Source: Pseudoclavibacter sp. CFCC 11306 (GTDB taxonomy: Bacteria > Actinomycetota > Actinomycetes > Actinomycetales > Microbacteriaceae). From it: a stretch of DNA of 64,000 nucleotides. Position 1 is the stretch's first letter, and each line of letters begins with the position of its first letter. The notes beneath the pieces were generated by a model. The model was given only the letters and a program-made list of their open reading frames with translations, ran no database searches and had not been told where the DNA came from. A program made the position numbers and the translations under genes. Of the stretch, positions 26,195 to 35,110 are shown piece by piece. The stretch spans positions 371,399-435,398 of the forward strand of contig NZ_WBKF01000002.1 in assembly GCF_008831235.1 (NCBI RefSeq), in the 5' to 3' direction.

Positions 26195-26326
26195 CTGCTT
26201 CTGGACGACCTTCACAAGGCGTGGACCGCTGACCGTTCTGCAGGCTGTGCTCGGATTCGGCGCGCTGGTGACCGGGTGGCCGGTGCCGTGTTGATCGGTT
26301 TCGGAGCTGCGATCGCCTGGCGAACT

Positions 26327-26344
26327 GCTCAAGCCTGAGCTTTT
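26327..26344 (+). terminator. Small hairpin with T tract after rsmA
   Basis: GCTCA-AGCC-TGAGC followed by TTTT in the 174-bp gap between rsmA and the convergent MHS transporter gene. The 5-bp stem is weak, so this is only a possible terminator. Confidence 0.3.
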
Positions 26345-26368
26345 CCACCCGGCCCTTCGACATTCGCG

Positions 26369-27712
26369 TCAGTTCTTGCCCTCGCTGAACTTGCGACCCT
26401 GGTCGAACATGGCTCCGACCACGACGACTATGCCTGCTGCGACCAACACTATGCCGACTCCGACGGTCGAGTTCGTGGGAGAGGCTGTTACGAGCGAGAG
26501 CGCTCCGAGCGGAGCGAGTGCACCGGCGACGGCCGTGCCGACCTCTCGCGCTGCACCCACCCCTGTGGAGCGCGAGTCAGCGGGGAACTGCCTGCTCAGG
26601 AAAGCCCCCTGCGACGAGAACATCATCGGAGCCAGAACACCCGTTCCGACGCCGATGGCCAGGTAGACCGTCCATGGTTCGGCGATCTGCAGGAGCCAGA
26701 GAAACACAAAGGCGAAGATGGCAGCGAAGGCGCCTCCGAGCATGATCACGCGTTTGCTGCCGATGCGGTCGCACAGGGCGCCGAAAACGGGCACGGTCAC
26801 GATCGCGACGAGACCGGCGATGGTGATAGCAGTCGAGTTCAGGTTGGCTGAGACGTGCTGGAACTCGGCCAGATACGCCACTGAGAATGTCTTGAAGATG
26901 TAGCTCAACGCGTTGTATCCGATGGCGACCACCAGCACGACGAGCAGTCCGCGCCAGTGACGGCGCATGACCTCGACAAAGGTCACTGTGCGTTTCTGAT
27001 CTTTGATCTCAGCGAACTCTGGTGATTCTGGCATCCGCTCGCGTACCCAGAGACCGATGCCGACCAGCACGATGCTGGCGATGAAGGGAATGCGCCAGCC
27101 GCCTGCCATCAGAAAGTCATCTCCGTTGATGGTCATCACCGCGATGGTGCCTGATGAGAGTACGAGCCCCAAGTTCAGGCCAAGGGCAGGCCATGCCCCC
27201 TGTCGGCCGCGATGCTCGGGGCGGGCATGCTCGTAGGCGTTCACCGCTGCGCCGGCGTACTCGGCGCCAGCACCCATTCCCTGCACAATACGCACGATCA
27301 CCAGCAGGGTCGGGGCCCAGTAGCCGGCTGTCTCGAAGCTCGGCAGCACACCGATGATGGCGGTGGAGATGCCCATCAGCAGAAAAGTCATCACCATCGT
27401 CTTCTTGCGCCCGATGCGATCGCCGAGGTGCCCGAAGACGATGCCGCCGACGGGGCGGGCGATGAAGCCGATCGCGAAAGTCGCGAATGCTTTCAAGGTT
27501 GAAGCCTGGCTGTCGCCGGCGGGAAAGAACACGGTGCCGAAGACGATGGCCGCCATCGTCGCGTACAGATAGAAGTCGTACCATTCGACAGCAGTCCCGA
27601 CCACGGTTGCGACGGCCACCCGTCGCAGGCGCAGTCGTTCCTGCTCAGGAGTCTCGCCGGTGGAGCTGGGAGCTGGGCCAGATGGCTGGATTGATTTCTC
27701 GGTGATGCTCAC
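26369..27712 (-). CDS. MHS-family MFS transporter (carboxylate symporter type)
   Basis: 447 residues, twelve helices, metabolite:H+ symporter subfamily (ProP/KgtP/ShiA-like). The N-terminus AVEWYDFYLYATMAAIVFGTVFFP, the loop GHLGDRIGRKKTMV and the RIVQGMGAGAEYAGA helix are classic MHS marks. It follows the L-2-hydroxyglutarate oxidase gene by 51 nt on the same strand. I infer it imports the oxidase substrate or a related dicarboxylate. GTG start with an AGGT-type ribosome site. Confidence 0.87.
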   Translation of the reverse strand: MSITEKSIQPSGPAPSSTGETPEQERLRLRRVAVATVVGTAVEWYDFYLYATMAAIVFGTVFFPAGDSQASTLKAFATFAIGFIARPVGGIVFGHLGDRIGRKKTMVMTFLLMGISTAIIGVLPSFETAGYWAPTLLVIVRIVQGMGAGAEYAGAAVNAYEHARPEHRGRQGAWPALGLNLGLVLSSGTIAVMTINGDDFLMAGGWRIPFIASIVLVGIGLWVRERMPESPEFAEIKDQKRTVTFVEVMRRHWRGLLVVLVVAIGYNALSYIFKTFSVAYLAEFQHVSANLNSTAITIAGLVAIVTVPVFGALCDRIGSKRVIMLGGAFAAIFAFVFLWLLQIAEPWTVYLAIGVGTGVLAPMMFSSQGAFLSRQFPADSRSTGVGAAREVGTAVAGALAPLGALSLVTASPTNSTVGVGIVLVAAGIVVVVGAMFDQGRKFSEGKN

Positions 27713-27763
27713 AGAAGTACCTCATTGTCTTTCGTGTGCGGGTGTGATGGTGGTCGGATTCAG

Positions 27764-29020
27764 TCAGTGATCGTTTGACGAGGTGAGGCGTCGCGTGTCG
27801 AGCCCGTGCTGTTCGGTCGCCTGAGCGACGATGTGCTCGGCGATGGCCATTGACGAGGTGGCCCCGGGAGACGGAGCGTTTCGCACATAGGTGGCGTGTC
27901 CGCCGTGCTGGATCACGAAGTCGTCGACCAGCGATCCGTTCTTCCACATCGCCTGCGCACGGATGCCGCGAGTGGCTCGGTGACCCTTCGCGCCTGCCAG
28001 AGAGGGTACGAAGCGAGAGGCATCAGCGACGAACTGCTGAGCTGAGAGGACCCCTCCGAGCTGCTGGGCGGCAGTGGGCAGATTCTGCAGAGCGAACTTC
28101 CAGAATCCGGGGTTGGCGGCGGTCTTGAGAGTGTCGCCGACGTCGAGACCGAGGCCATGGTAGCCCTCGCGGGAGAACGACAGAAAGGCGTTGGGGCCGA
28201 CCATCAGACCCCCGTCGATGCGACGAGTGATGTGCACGCCTAAGAAGGGGTATGCAGGATCGGGGACGGGATAGACCAGGCCGCGCACGGCATCCTCATG
28301 GGCGCGGTCGATGATGACGTACTGACCGAAGAATGGCACGATCGCGGGATATGCGGGCTGGTTCGAGGCACGTGCGATGCGGTCTGACTGCAGCCCGGCG
28401 CACACGACGGCGAAGTCGAAGCGCTGCGCGGTGCCATCGTCGAAGCGCACGTCGACGCCGTCTGAGCGGTCTTCGAGGCGCTGCACGCCACTGGACAGAC
28501 GCACATCACCGCCTGCGGCCACGACATCGGCAGCCAGAGCCCTGGTGACGGCGGGGTAGTCGATGATCGCGGTATGCGGTGAGTGCAGCGCGCGGATACC
28601 GACGGCTCCCGGCTCGACATCGGCAAGCTCGGCGCGGTCGATCAAGCGCACGTCGGGAACGCCGTTGGCCACTGACTTGGCGAAGATTCCTTCCAGCCGT
28701 TCCTCTTCCACCGAGTTCTGAGCGACGACGACCTTGCCACACTCGTCGTAGGGCAGGCTGCGCTCGGTGCAGAACGCACTGAGCAGATCCACTCCGCGAC
28801 GGCACAAAGTCGCCTTCAGGCTGCCAGGCTCGTAGTACAGGCCTTGATGCACGACGCCGGAGTTGTGCCCGGTCTGATGAGCGCTGAGAGAGGCCTCTTT
28901 CTCGAACAGGGTGATGTGAGCATCGGGATGTTTGCGGGTGAGCTCGCGGGCGACCGCTGCGCCGATGATGCCGCCGCCGATCACGGCGTATCGGCGACTG
29001 ACTGGTGAGTATGTGGTCAT
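27764..29020 (-). CDS. lhgO: L-2-hydroxyglutarate oxidase
   Basis: 418-residue FAD oxidoreductase of the DAO/LhgO family, converting L-2-hydroxyglutarate to 2-oxoglutarate. The FAD motif GGGIIGAAVARELTRKHP is at residues 15-32, followed by HQTGHNSGVVHQGLYYEPGS, the signature stretch of this family, and GGLMVGPNAFLSFSREGY near residue 298. The start ATG at 29020 has AGGAGC upstream; a longer frame crosses into the divergent regulator and was rejected. With the MHS transporter it looks like a catabolic pair controlled by the adjacent GntR protein. Confidence 0.86.
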   Translation of the reverse strand: MTTYSPVSRRYAVIGGGIIGAAVARELTRKHPDAHITLFEKEASLSAHQTGHNSGVVHQGLYYEPGSLKATLCRRGVDLLSAFCTERSLPYDECGKVVVAQNSVEEERLEGIFAKSVANGVPDVRLIDRAELADVEPGAVGIRALHSPHTAIIDYPAVTRALAADVVAAGGDVRLSSGVQRLEDRSDGVDVRFDDGTAQRFDFAVVCAGLQSDRIARASNQPAYPAIVPFFGQYVIIDRAHEDAVRGLVYPVPDPAYPFLGVHITRRIDGGLMVGPNAFLSFSREGYHGLGLDVGDTLKTAANPGFWKFALQNLPTAAQQLGGVLSAQQFVADASRFVPSLAGAKGHRATRGIRAQAMWKNGSLVDDFVIQHGGHATYVRNAPSPGATSSMAIAEHIVAQATEQHGLDTRRLTSSNDH

Positions 29021-29124
29021 ATTATGTGCTCCTGTGCTGCTGGTCGGAAAGGGAACTCTGCTCTGATGGCGTCTGCACGTCTCGGGCACGGCCACATGTG
29101 GTCGTGCCGTCCGGCTGTGGGAGA

Positions 29125-29862
29125 ATGTCCAGCGTGAAGAGAATTGATCGCTCGGGCACCCTCACCGATCAGACGGTGCGACGGCTGCATCGGGCGATCC
29201 TCGCAGGTGAGCTCGAACCAGGGGTCTGTTACTCGGCGACGGCCCTTGGTGAGCAGCTCGGAGTCTCGCGCACTCCGGTGCGTGAGGCGGCGCTGCAGCT
29301 TGAGCGTATGGGGCTGGTCACCATCGAGCGCAATCGTGGCGTGCGCATTCTGCCGGCCACGCTTGAGCACCTCCTGCAGGGCTTCGAGCTGCGCCTGATG
29401 CTTGAGCTTCCCCTTGTCGAACGGGCGGTACAAGAGGCCACTGATGCTGAGCGGCTGGCCGTCGATCAGGTCTACGAGAGATTTGGCGAAGCGGCTGCAC
29501 ATGGCGACGACCGGGCGACGCTGCACGCTGACCGTGACTTCCACACTGCGCTGCTGAGAGGTGCGCACAATGACCGCGCTCTGACTGCTCTCGAAGACCT
29601 GCGAACGATGGTACTGGTGAGCGGAGTCGGCACAGTTCCCACCTCGAGATCCGCCGAAGAGTGCTTCGCCGATCACGCCGAGGTCTACGGTGCGTGGCAG
29701 CGGCGTGATGCCGCCGAGACGCGAACGGCTCTGGGGGCACATATCGTCAACACCGCGAGCCTCCTGATCCGACAGGAGAGCAGAAGGCGACCTGAATTCG
29801 TCGAGAACAGCGATGGGCGAGAGATCGACGCTGCTGAGCGGCTCGGCTGGCTTGTCATCTGA
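29125..29862 (+). CDS. GntR-family (FCD) transcriptional regulator
   Basis: 245 residues. A winged-helix DNA-binding domain (LGEQLGVSRTPVREAALQLERMGLVTIERNRGVRIL, about residues 44-78) is followed by a helical FCD ligand domain with the metal-binding type histidines (DRDFHTALL; HAEVYGAW; GAHIVN). Members of this class respond to organic acids. It is divergent from lhgO with 104 bp between, so it most likely controls lhgO and the MHS transporter. The start could also be the GTG at 29134. Confidence 0.87.
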   Translation: MSSVKRIDRSGTLTDQTVRRLHRAILAGELEPGVCYSATALGEQLGVSRTPVREAALQLERMGLVTIERNRGVRILPATLEHLLQGFELRLMLELPLVERAVQEATDAERLAVDQVYERFGEAAAHGDDRATLHADRDFHTALLRGAHNDRALTALEDLRTMVLVSGVGTVPTSRSAEECFADHAEVYGAWQRRDAAETRTALGAHIVNTASLLIRQESRRRPEFVENSDGREIDAAERLGWLVI

Positions 29863-29956
29863 AGCGGGCACAGAAACCTCTCTTGCTGAGCGCTGCACGT
29901 CGAGTCTCTTGACGTGACGATCCCGACGTTGGAACCGTGATAGCGAGAATAGTCGT

Positions 29957-29970
29957 TGTTGCATGCAACA
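29957..29970. promoter_or_regulatory. 14-bp palindrome, candidate operator
   Basis: TGTTGCATGCAACA is perfectly symmetrical and is followed by a second half-site (CATGCAA). It lies 95 bp after the GntR gene and 222 bp before the ECF S gene. Which regulator binds is unknown. Confidence 0.4.
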
Positions 29971-30014
29971 TGCAAAGTACCGGCTATGAGGCTGTCAAGC
30001 GTCTTGCGCTCGTA

Positions 30015-30048
30015 TTGCGAAACATTGTCAGTACATGTACGATAAAAT
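30015..30048 (+). promoter_or_regulatory. Promoter with embedded palindrome upstream of the ECF/ABC operon
   Basis: TTGCGA (30015-30020) and TACGAT (30038-30043) form a -35/-10 pair with a 17-bp spacer. The palindrome GTACATGTAC (30031-30040) overlaps the -10 and would block it when bound. A TetR protein encoded at the far end of the same cluster is a candidate binder. Confidence 0.45.
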
Positions 30049-30191
30049 GCGATAAAGGATGAAGCCAACAGAACCTTGGCATCATCTGATGATTTGGGTG
30101 TCTGGTCGACAGCGACCAGGCCTGCGCATACCACGAGGATGCTGCCCGAACGCCAGCAAAGCTGCAGAATCTCACAGAAAGATGAGGCGTC

Positions 30192-30830
30192 ATGCACGCG
30201 ACCACCCCTACCGCACAGGCCAACGTGGCTGCCGGTCAGACGAACCACAAGAAGGGGCTGACTCCGCGCTCACTCATCAACGTGGGCATCTACACCGCGC
30301 TCTACTTCGTGGTCGTCTTCGCCAGCGGCATGCTCGGCATGCTCAGCCCGGCGTTCAGCGTGGTCGGCTACATCGTCGGCATCCTGATCAACGGCACTGT
30401 GATCATGCTCTACATGGTCAAGACGCCAGCATTCGGCGCGATGACTCTGCTCTCCGCGATCCTGTCGCTGCTCTTCGTCTCTACGGGGCACTTCTGGGGC
30501 ACCATCCCGATCGCCATCGTGTGCGGGCTCATCGCCGACTTCGTCATCGCCTCAGGCCAGTACCGCTCCAAGTGGCGCAACATCCTCGCGTTCGGCGTCT
30601 TCCAGCTGTGGATGATCGGGCCGTTCCTGCCGATGTTCTATGACCGCACCGGGTACAGCGACTACGTCGCCTCGTCAATGGGTCAGGAATACGCCGAAGC
30701 GTGGATGTCGCTGTTTACCCCGCTGAACCTCGTGCTCATCCTGGCGCTGCTCTTCGTCGTTGCGTTGGTCGCCGCCTGGATCGGCACGCGCATCCTCGAG
30801 CGTAACTTCGCCAAAGCCGGCATCTTGTGA
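30192..30830 (+). CDS. MptD-family ECF transporter S component
   Basis: 212-residue membrane protein with about six helices after a polar start. The TPRSLINVGIYTALYFVVVF opening and the helix after SPAFSVVGYIVGILING are typical of the MptD/Trep_Strep S-component family, whose substrate is not established. It is the first gene of a run continuing with T component, ATPase and two half ABC exporters. The stop overlaps the next GTG by 4 nt. Confidence 0.82.
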   Translation: MHATTPTAQANVAAGQTNHKKGLTPRSLINVGIYTALYFVVVFASGMLGMLSPAFSVVGYIVGILINGTVIMLYMVKTPAFGAMTLLSAILSLLFVSTGHFWGTIPIAIVCGLIADFVIASGQYRSKWRNILAFGVFQLWMIGPFLPMFYDRTGYSDYVASSMGQEYAEAWMSLFTPLNLVLILALLFVVALVAAWIGTRILERNFAKAGIL

Positions 30831-31597
30831 CGCAGCAGGCTCTGCCCGCTGCGCAGGCGTCTGCCGCAGTCGGCTCTGAGACGATGAAACATCGTGACGC
30901 AGTTCTGATGGATCCGCGAACGAAGCTGCTGGCGCTCTTCGTTCTGAACACCATCGCCTACGGCACATCGTCACTGCTGGCGCAGCTGCTCGCCGCAGCC
31001 GTGGTCGCGCTGCTGCTGGCGTCGCTCAGCAGCCGCAGGCCGCTCATCATCTACGTGATCGCCTACCTCGTGAGTGCCGCTCTCTACTTGGGGCTGCCAC
31101 TTGTCGCCACCGGATGGCTCACTGCGGCCATCGTCGCCATCGGGTTCTGGGCCGCTCGGTTCTCGATCACGCTCGGCTACTTCGCCTACTTTCTCATCTC
31201 GACCGGGCCGAGCGAGCTGAACGCCGGGCTCGCCGCTCTGCGGCTGCCGCGCATGATCAGCGTGCCGCTGGCCGTGGTGCTTCGCTTCGTGCCGACGGTC
31301 ATCGACGAGCTGCGCGCGATCATGGATGCCATGCGGCTGCGAGGCATCGCCTCAAGTCCAATTGCGCTCGCGCTGCATCCGATGCGCACCACGCAGCACG
31401 TGCTGCTGCCGCTGCTCGCCTCGACCTCGCGCATCGCCGACGAGCTCAGCGCCTCGGCCCTGATCAGAGGCCTCGGTCGCCCCGAACGGCCAACCTCGAT
31501 CGTGCGTCTGCGATTCGGCATCGTCGACGTGATCATGCTGCTGGTGCTCATCGTGCTGTGCGTCGCATCGGTGCTGAGATTGGGGCTGTCATGGTGA
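30827..31597 (+). CDS. ECF transporter T component
   Basis: 256-residue CbiQ/EcfT-type membrane protein. The coupling helices are seen in AIMDAMRLRGIASS and ADELSASALIRGLGRPERPT, where variants of the A-R-G motif contact the ATPases. GTG start overlapping the S-component stop (GTGA). Confidence 0.87.
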   Translation: MTQQALPAAQASAAVGSETMKHRDAVLMDPRTKLLALFVLNTIAYGTSSLLAQLLAAAVVALLLASLSSRRPLIIYVIAYLVSAALYLGLPLVATGWLTAAIVAIGFWAARFSITLGYFAYFLISTGPSELNAGLAALRLPRMISVPLAVVLRFVPTVIDELRAIMDAMRLRGIASSPIALALHPMRTTQHVLLPLLASTSRIADELSASALIRGLGRPERPTSIVRLRFGIVDVIMLLVLIVLCVASVLRLGLSW

Positions 31598-33216
31598 ACG
31601 ACCGCGGTGAGACCAAAACGAGCATCCGTGTCGCCGACGTCAGATTCAGCTACACGCAGGGCCGAACCGGGGCGTCGCCCTACGGTCCGGTTGTCGACGA
31701 GCAGCCGCAACAGCCGGCTGCCCTGGTGCTCGACGATCTGTCGTTCGAGGTGCCGGTCGGCACGCTCACCGTGCTCTGCGGGGCCAGCGGATCAGGCAAG
31801 TCCTCGGCTCTGCGTCTGCTCAACGGCCTCGTCCCGAACTTCCACGAGGGCAGGCTCGACGGCACCGTGCAGGTCGCCGGCGTCGACGTTCCGAGCGTCG
31901 ATCTCTCTGAGGCCGGCCGCACGACCGCGACCGTGTTCCAGAACCCGCGCACACAGTTCTTCACCGCCGATGTGCGCAGCGAGCTCGCTTTCCGAGACGA
32001 GAACTACGGGCTTGACCCGGCAGAGATCCAACGTCGCAGCGTGGCCGCGGCACGCCAGGCGGGCATCGAGAACCTGCTCGACCGCGGGCTGCGCCAGCTC
32101 TCGGGCGGCGAGCTGCAGAAGGTCGCCTGTGCGCAGGCGATCGCAGCCGGAACGAGCGTGCTGCTCTTCGACGAGCCCACCTCGAACCTTTCGCCAGCCG
32201 CCATCGCCGAATTTGCCCAGCTGCTGGGCCGCCTCAAAGCTCAGGGCCACGCGATCGTGGTCGCCGAACACCGTCTCTACTTTCTGCGCGACCTCGCCGA
32301 CCAGGTGCTGCAGCTCGACCACGGTCGGGTGCACGATCGTTGGTCTGGTGACGAGTTCCGAGCCCTGAGCGAGAGCTCCGCGGCTGCGCTCGGGCTGCGC
32401 ACGCTGCGTGCGCCGGCTGCGCTTGCGGCCCTGCTGGTCGCCGAGCATGCGGATGCCGTGGTCGCCGACCATGTTGACTCAGGTCCGTCACGGCCTGCTG
32501 CCGAAAACCACGCCGGTGACCCCGAACGTGGACTCGTGCTCGATGCGGTGCGGTTCCGCTACGGTCGGCACGACGTGCTCGACATCCCGCACCTCGAGTT
32601 TCCACGCGGCCAGGTCAGCGTGATCGTCGGGGCGAACGGCGTCGGCAAGTCGACGCTGGCCCGCGTGATCTGCGGGCTTGCCGCCGAAGACCGGGGCAGC
32701 GGCATTCGTCTCGACGGCAGGCGCGTCTCGCCCAAGATGCGCATGGCTCGCAGCGGCATGGTCATGCAGGATGTGCACCGACAGCTCTTCTGCGACAGCG
32801 TGGCCGACGAGGTGCGGCTCGGGCTCGATTCGCAGGCGCGTGACGAGGTCGACATCGATGCGCTGTTGCAACGCTTCGACCTGGCCGAGCTCGCAGGCCG
32901 GCATCCGCTGTCGCTCTCCGGCGGGCAGAAGCAGCGCGTCGTCATCGCTGCGGCGCTGGCGAAGCAGCCGCAGATCTGTGTGTTCGACGAACCGACCAGC
33001 GGCGTCGACCGCCGGCACCTGCGAGCCATTGCCGAGTGCCTGAGCGAACTGGCCGAGGCCGGCACGGTCGTGATCGTGATCACCCACGACCCCGAACTCA
33101 TCGATGCGTGTGCCGATCGCCTCGTCGCCATCGGCCGTCTGAGCGATGAGCACCCATGCGGCCAGAGCATCCACATCACAGAACTCTCGAGAAACAGGTC
33201 AGACCATGCAGACTGA
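31591..33216 (+). CDS. ECF transporter double ATPase
   Basis: 541 residues with two ABC ATPase modules in one chain, so EcfA1 and EcfA2 are fused. First module: Walker A GASGSGKSS near 64, LSGGELQK, and LLFDEPTSNLS. Second: GANGVGKST near 347, LSGGQKQR, and CVFDEPTSGVD. The ATG at 31591 overlaps the T-component stop by 7 nt. It energises the MptD-type S protein. Confidence 0.9.
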   Translation: MVNDRGETKTSIRVADVRFSYTQGRTGASPYGPVVDEQPQQPAALVLDDLSFEVPVGTLTVLCGASGSGKSSALRLLNGLVPNFHEGRLDGTVQVAGVDVPSVDLSEAGRTTATVFQNPRTQFFTADVRSELAFRDENYGLDPAEIQRRSVAAARQAGIENLLDRGLRQLSGGELQKVACAQAIAAGTSVLLFDEPTSNLSPAAIAEFAQLLGRLKAQGHAIVVAEHRLYFLRDLADQVLQLDHGRVHDRWSGDEFRALSESSAAALGLRTLRAPAALAALLVAEHADAVVADHVDSGPSRPAAENHAGDPERGLVLDAVRFRYGRHDVLDIPHLEFPRGQVSVIVGANGVGKSTLARVICGLAAEDRGSGIRLDGRRVSPKMRMARSGMVMQDVHRQLFCDSVADEVRLGLDSQARDEVDIDALLQRFDLAELAGRHPLSLSGGQKQRVVIAAALAKQPQICVFDEPTSGVDRRHLRAIAECLSELAEAGTVVIVITHDPELIDACADRLVAIGRLSDEHPCGQSIHITELSRNRSDHAD

Positions 33217-35110
33217 ACAGAGCGAACGGTCGGCGCAGCCAGGGTCGTCGACCGCTGACCGCGCGGCGAACGCCGTGGGGCAGGCCGCACCCGACCTCGC
33301 CGACCCCAGGCAGAAGGACAAAGCCGGCCGAGCGGCGCTGAAAGACATGATGAAGCCGGTCGCAGGGCATCTGATGCTCGCCCGCGCGCTGTCGGCGCTC
33401 TCGGCGGTGCTCGCGATCTTTCCCTATGTCTCGCTGGTGTGGCTGGGCGGACTGCTTCTCGACGCATGGACGCAGGGGCGTGCTCCGGACGCACAGGCGG
33501 TCGGCCTTGCGGTCAACGTGCTGATCGGCACCTTCGTCGGTCGCCTGGTGCTCTACTTCGTCGCACTCACGGTGACGCACTTCGCCGATATGCGGCTCGG
33601 CGGTCTGCTGCGTGGTCGCATCATCGACACCTTGGGCCGCGCGCCGCTGGCCTGGTTCACCTCGGCCACGTCGGGGCGCATCCGCAAGGCCGTGCAGGAC
33701 GACACGCACACGCTGCACGCCCTCATCGCCCACGCCCCGGTCGAGACGACGTCTGCGATCGTGATGCCCATCGCGATGTTCGTCTACGCGCTCATCGTCG
33801 ACTGGAGGCTCGGCCTGCTGACCATTGCGATCTTTCCGCTCTATCTGGCCCTGCAGCTGCTCGGCTATCGAGGCATGGGCACGAAGACCGCCGAAATGGA
33901 CACGAAGCTGGCCAAGGTCTCGGCGACTATGGTCGAGTTCGTCAGCGGCATCACGGTGGTGAAGGCCTTCGGCCGAGTCGGTCGCGCGCACAGAAACTAC
34001 GCTGAGGCGGCAGACGAGTTCAGCAAGTTCTACCTCGACTGGGTGCGCCCGATGCTCAAGACGTCTGCGCTGTCGATGGCGGTCGTCTCGCCGGCTGTGC
34101 TGCTGCTCGTCAACCTCGGCTGTGGTGCGGCGATGGTCGCCGCCGGCTGGGTGACCCCGGTTCAAGTGCTCACCACCACACTGATCGCTCTGGTGCTGCC
34201 CGCTTCGATCACCACGATCGGAACCAGCCAGTGGTCGTACCAGCTTGCCGGGGCGGCCGCGCTGCGCATCGAAGAGGTGCTGCACGTCGACGCTCTCGTC
34301 GAGAGCACGACCCCGCAGCATCCGCAGGGGCACGCCGTGCGCTTCGAACACGTGAGCTACGGATACGGTGACCTGCTGGCCGTCGACGACGTCACGCTCG
34401 ACCTTGCCGAGGGCAGCACCACCGCGCTCATCGGGCCCAGCGGATCGGGCAAGTCGACGCTTGCCACGCTGGTCGCCCGGTTCGACGACCCGCGGTCGGG
34501 CACGGTGACGATCGGCGGCGCCGACGTGCGCCACATCCCGCGCACCGAGCTCTATCGCACCGTCGCGTTCGTGCTCCAAGACCCGCAGCTGCTGCGCATG
34601 AGCGTGCGCGACAACATCGCACTGGCGCGGCCGGATGCCTCGCTCGAGCGGGTGCGCACGGCTGCGCGCGATGCGCAGATCGATGACTTCGTTATGACGC
34701 TGCCGAACGGCTACGACACGGTGATCGGCGATGACACCGTGCTGTCAGGTGGTCAGCAGCAGCGCATTGCGATCGCACGGGCGCTGATCACCGACGCACC
34801 TGTCCTGCTGCTCGACGAGGCCACTGCGTTCACCGACCCGGAGTCGGAGGCTGAAATTCAGAAGGCGCTGAACCGACTGGTTCGCGGACGCACCGTGCTG
34901 GTGATCGCGCACCGGCCGGCCTCGGTCGCTGGCGCCGATCGCATCGTGGTGCTCGACCGCGGCAGGGTGCTCGCACAGGGCACCCACGAAGAGCTCGTCG
35001 ACGAGCCGCACTATGCGGCGCTGCGACGAGCGACCGGCGAGCATATGGCTGAGCTGGGGGGCACCGCGACAGCTGGATCAGTCGCTCAGGAACAGGAGGG
35101 CCGGGCATGA
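33206..35110 (+). CDS. ABC exporter-fold half-transporter, first of a pair
   Basis: 634 residues: polar N-terminus of about 60 residues, six-helix membrane domain, then ATPase with Walker A GPSGSGKST near 410, LSGGQQQRIAIARAL and LLLDEATAFTD. The Walker B glutamate is intact. It overlaps the ECF ATPase stop by 11 nt, tying the two machines together, and is coupled to the second half by ATGA. Paired half-exporters of this shape include IrtAB/YbtPQ-type siderophore importers, which is a possible but unproven parallel. Confidence 0.86.
   Translation: MQTEQSERSAQPGSSTADRAANAVGQAAPDLADPRQKDKAGRAALKDMMKPVAGHLMLARALSALSAVLAIFPYVSLVWLGGLLLDAWTQGRAPDAQAVGLAVNVLIGTFVGRLVLYFVALTVTHFADMRLGGLLRGRIIDTLGRAPLAWFTSATSGRIRKAVQDDTHTLHALIAHAPVETTSAIVMPIAMFVYALIVDWRLGLLTIAIFPLYLALQLLGYRGMGTKTAEMDTKLAKVSATMVEFVSGITVVKAFGRVGRAHRNYAEAADEFSKFYLDWVRPMLKTSALSMAVVSPAVLLLVNLGCGAAMVAAGWVTPVQVLTTTLIALVLPASITTIGTSQWSYQLAGAAALRIEEVLHVDALVESTTPQHPQGHAVRFEHVSYGYGDLLAVDDVTLDLAEGSTTALIGPSGSGKSTLATLVARFDDPRSGTVTIGGADVRHIPRTELYRTVAFVLQDPQLLRMSVRDNIALARPDASLERVRTAARDAQIDDFVMTLPNGYDTVIGDDTVLSGGQQQRIAIARALITDAPVLLLDEATAFTDPESEAEIQKALNRLVRGRTVLVIAHRPASVAGADRIVVLDRGRVLAQGTHEELVDEPHYAALRRATGEHMAELGGTATAGSVAQEQEGRA

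Larger units (their letters stand above)
29863..30191. other. Long regulatory intergenic region before the ECF/ABC operon
   Basis: No gene is supported in these 329 bp, which are more AT-rich than their surroundings. They hold a 14-bp palindrome (29957-29970), a promoter-like pair with an embedded palindrome (30015-30043), a perfect inverted repeat ATCATC-T-GATGAT (30081-30093) and a CTGGTCG/CGACCAG hairpin (30102-30119) in what would be a roughly 140-nt leader. I see no known riboswitch core. Confidence 0.55.

Noticed and set aside
30044..30191. Riboswitch or leader peptide before the ECF operon
   Set aside because: The leader has hairpins, but I recognise no riboswitch core, and the short ATG frames lack coding signs.
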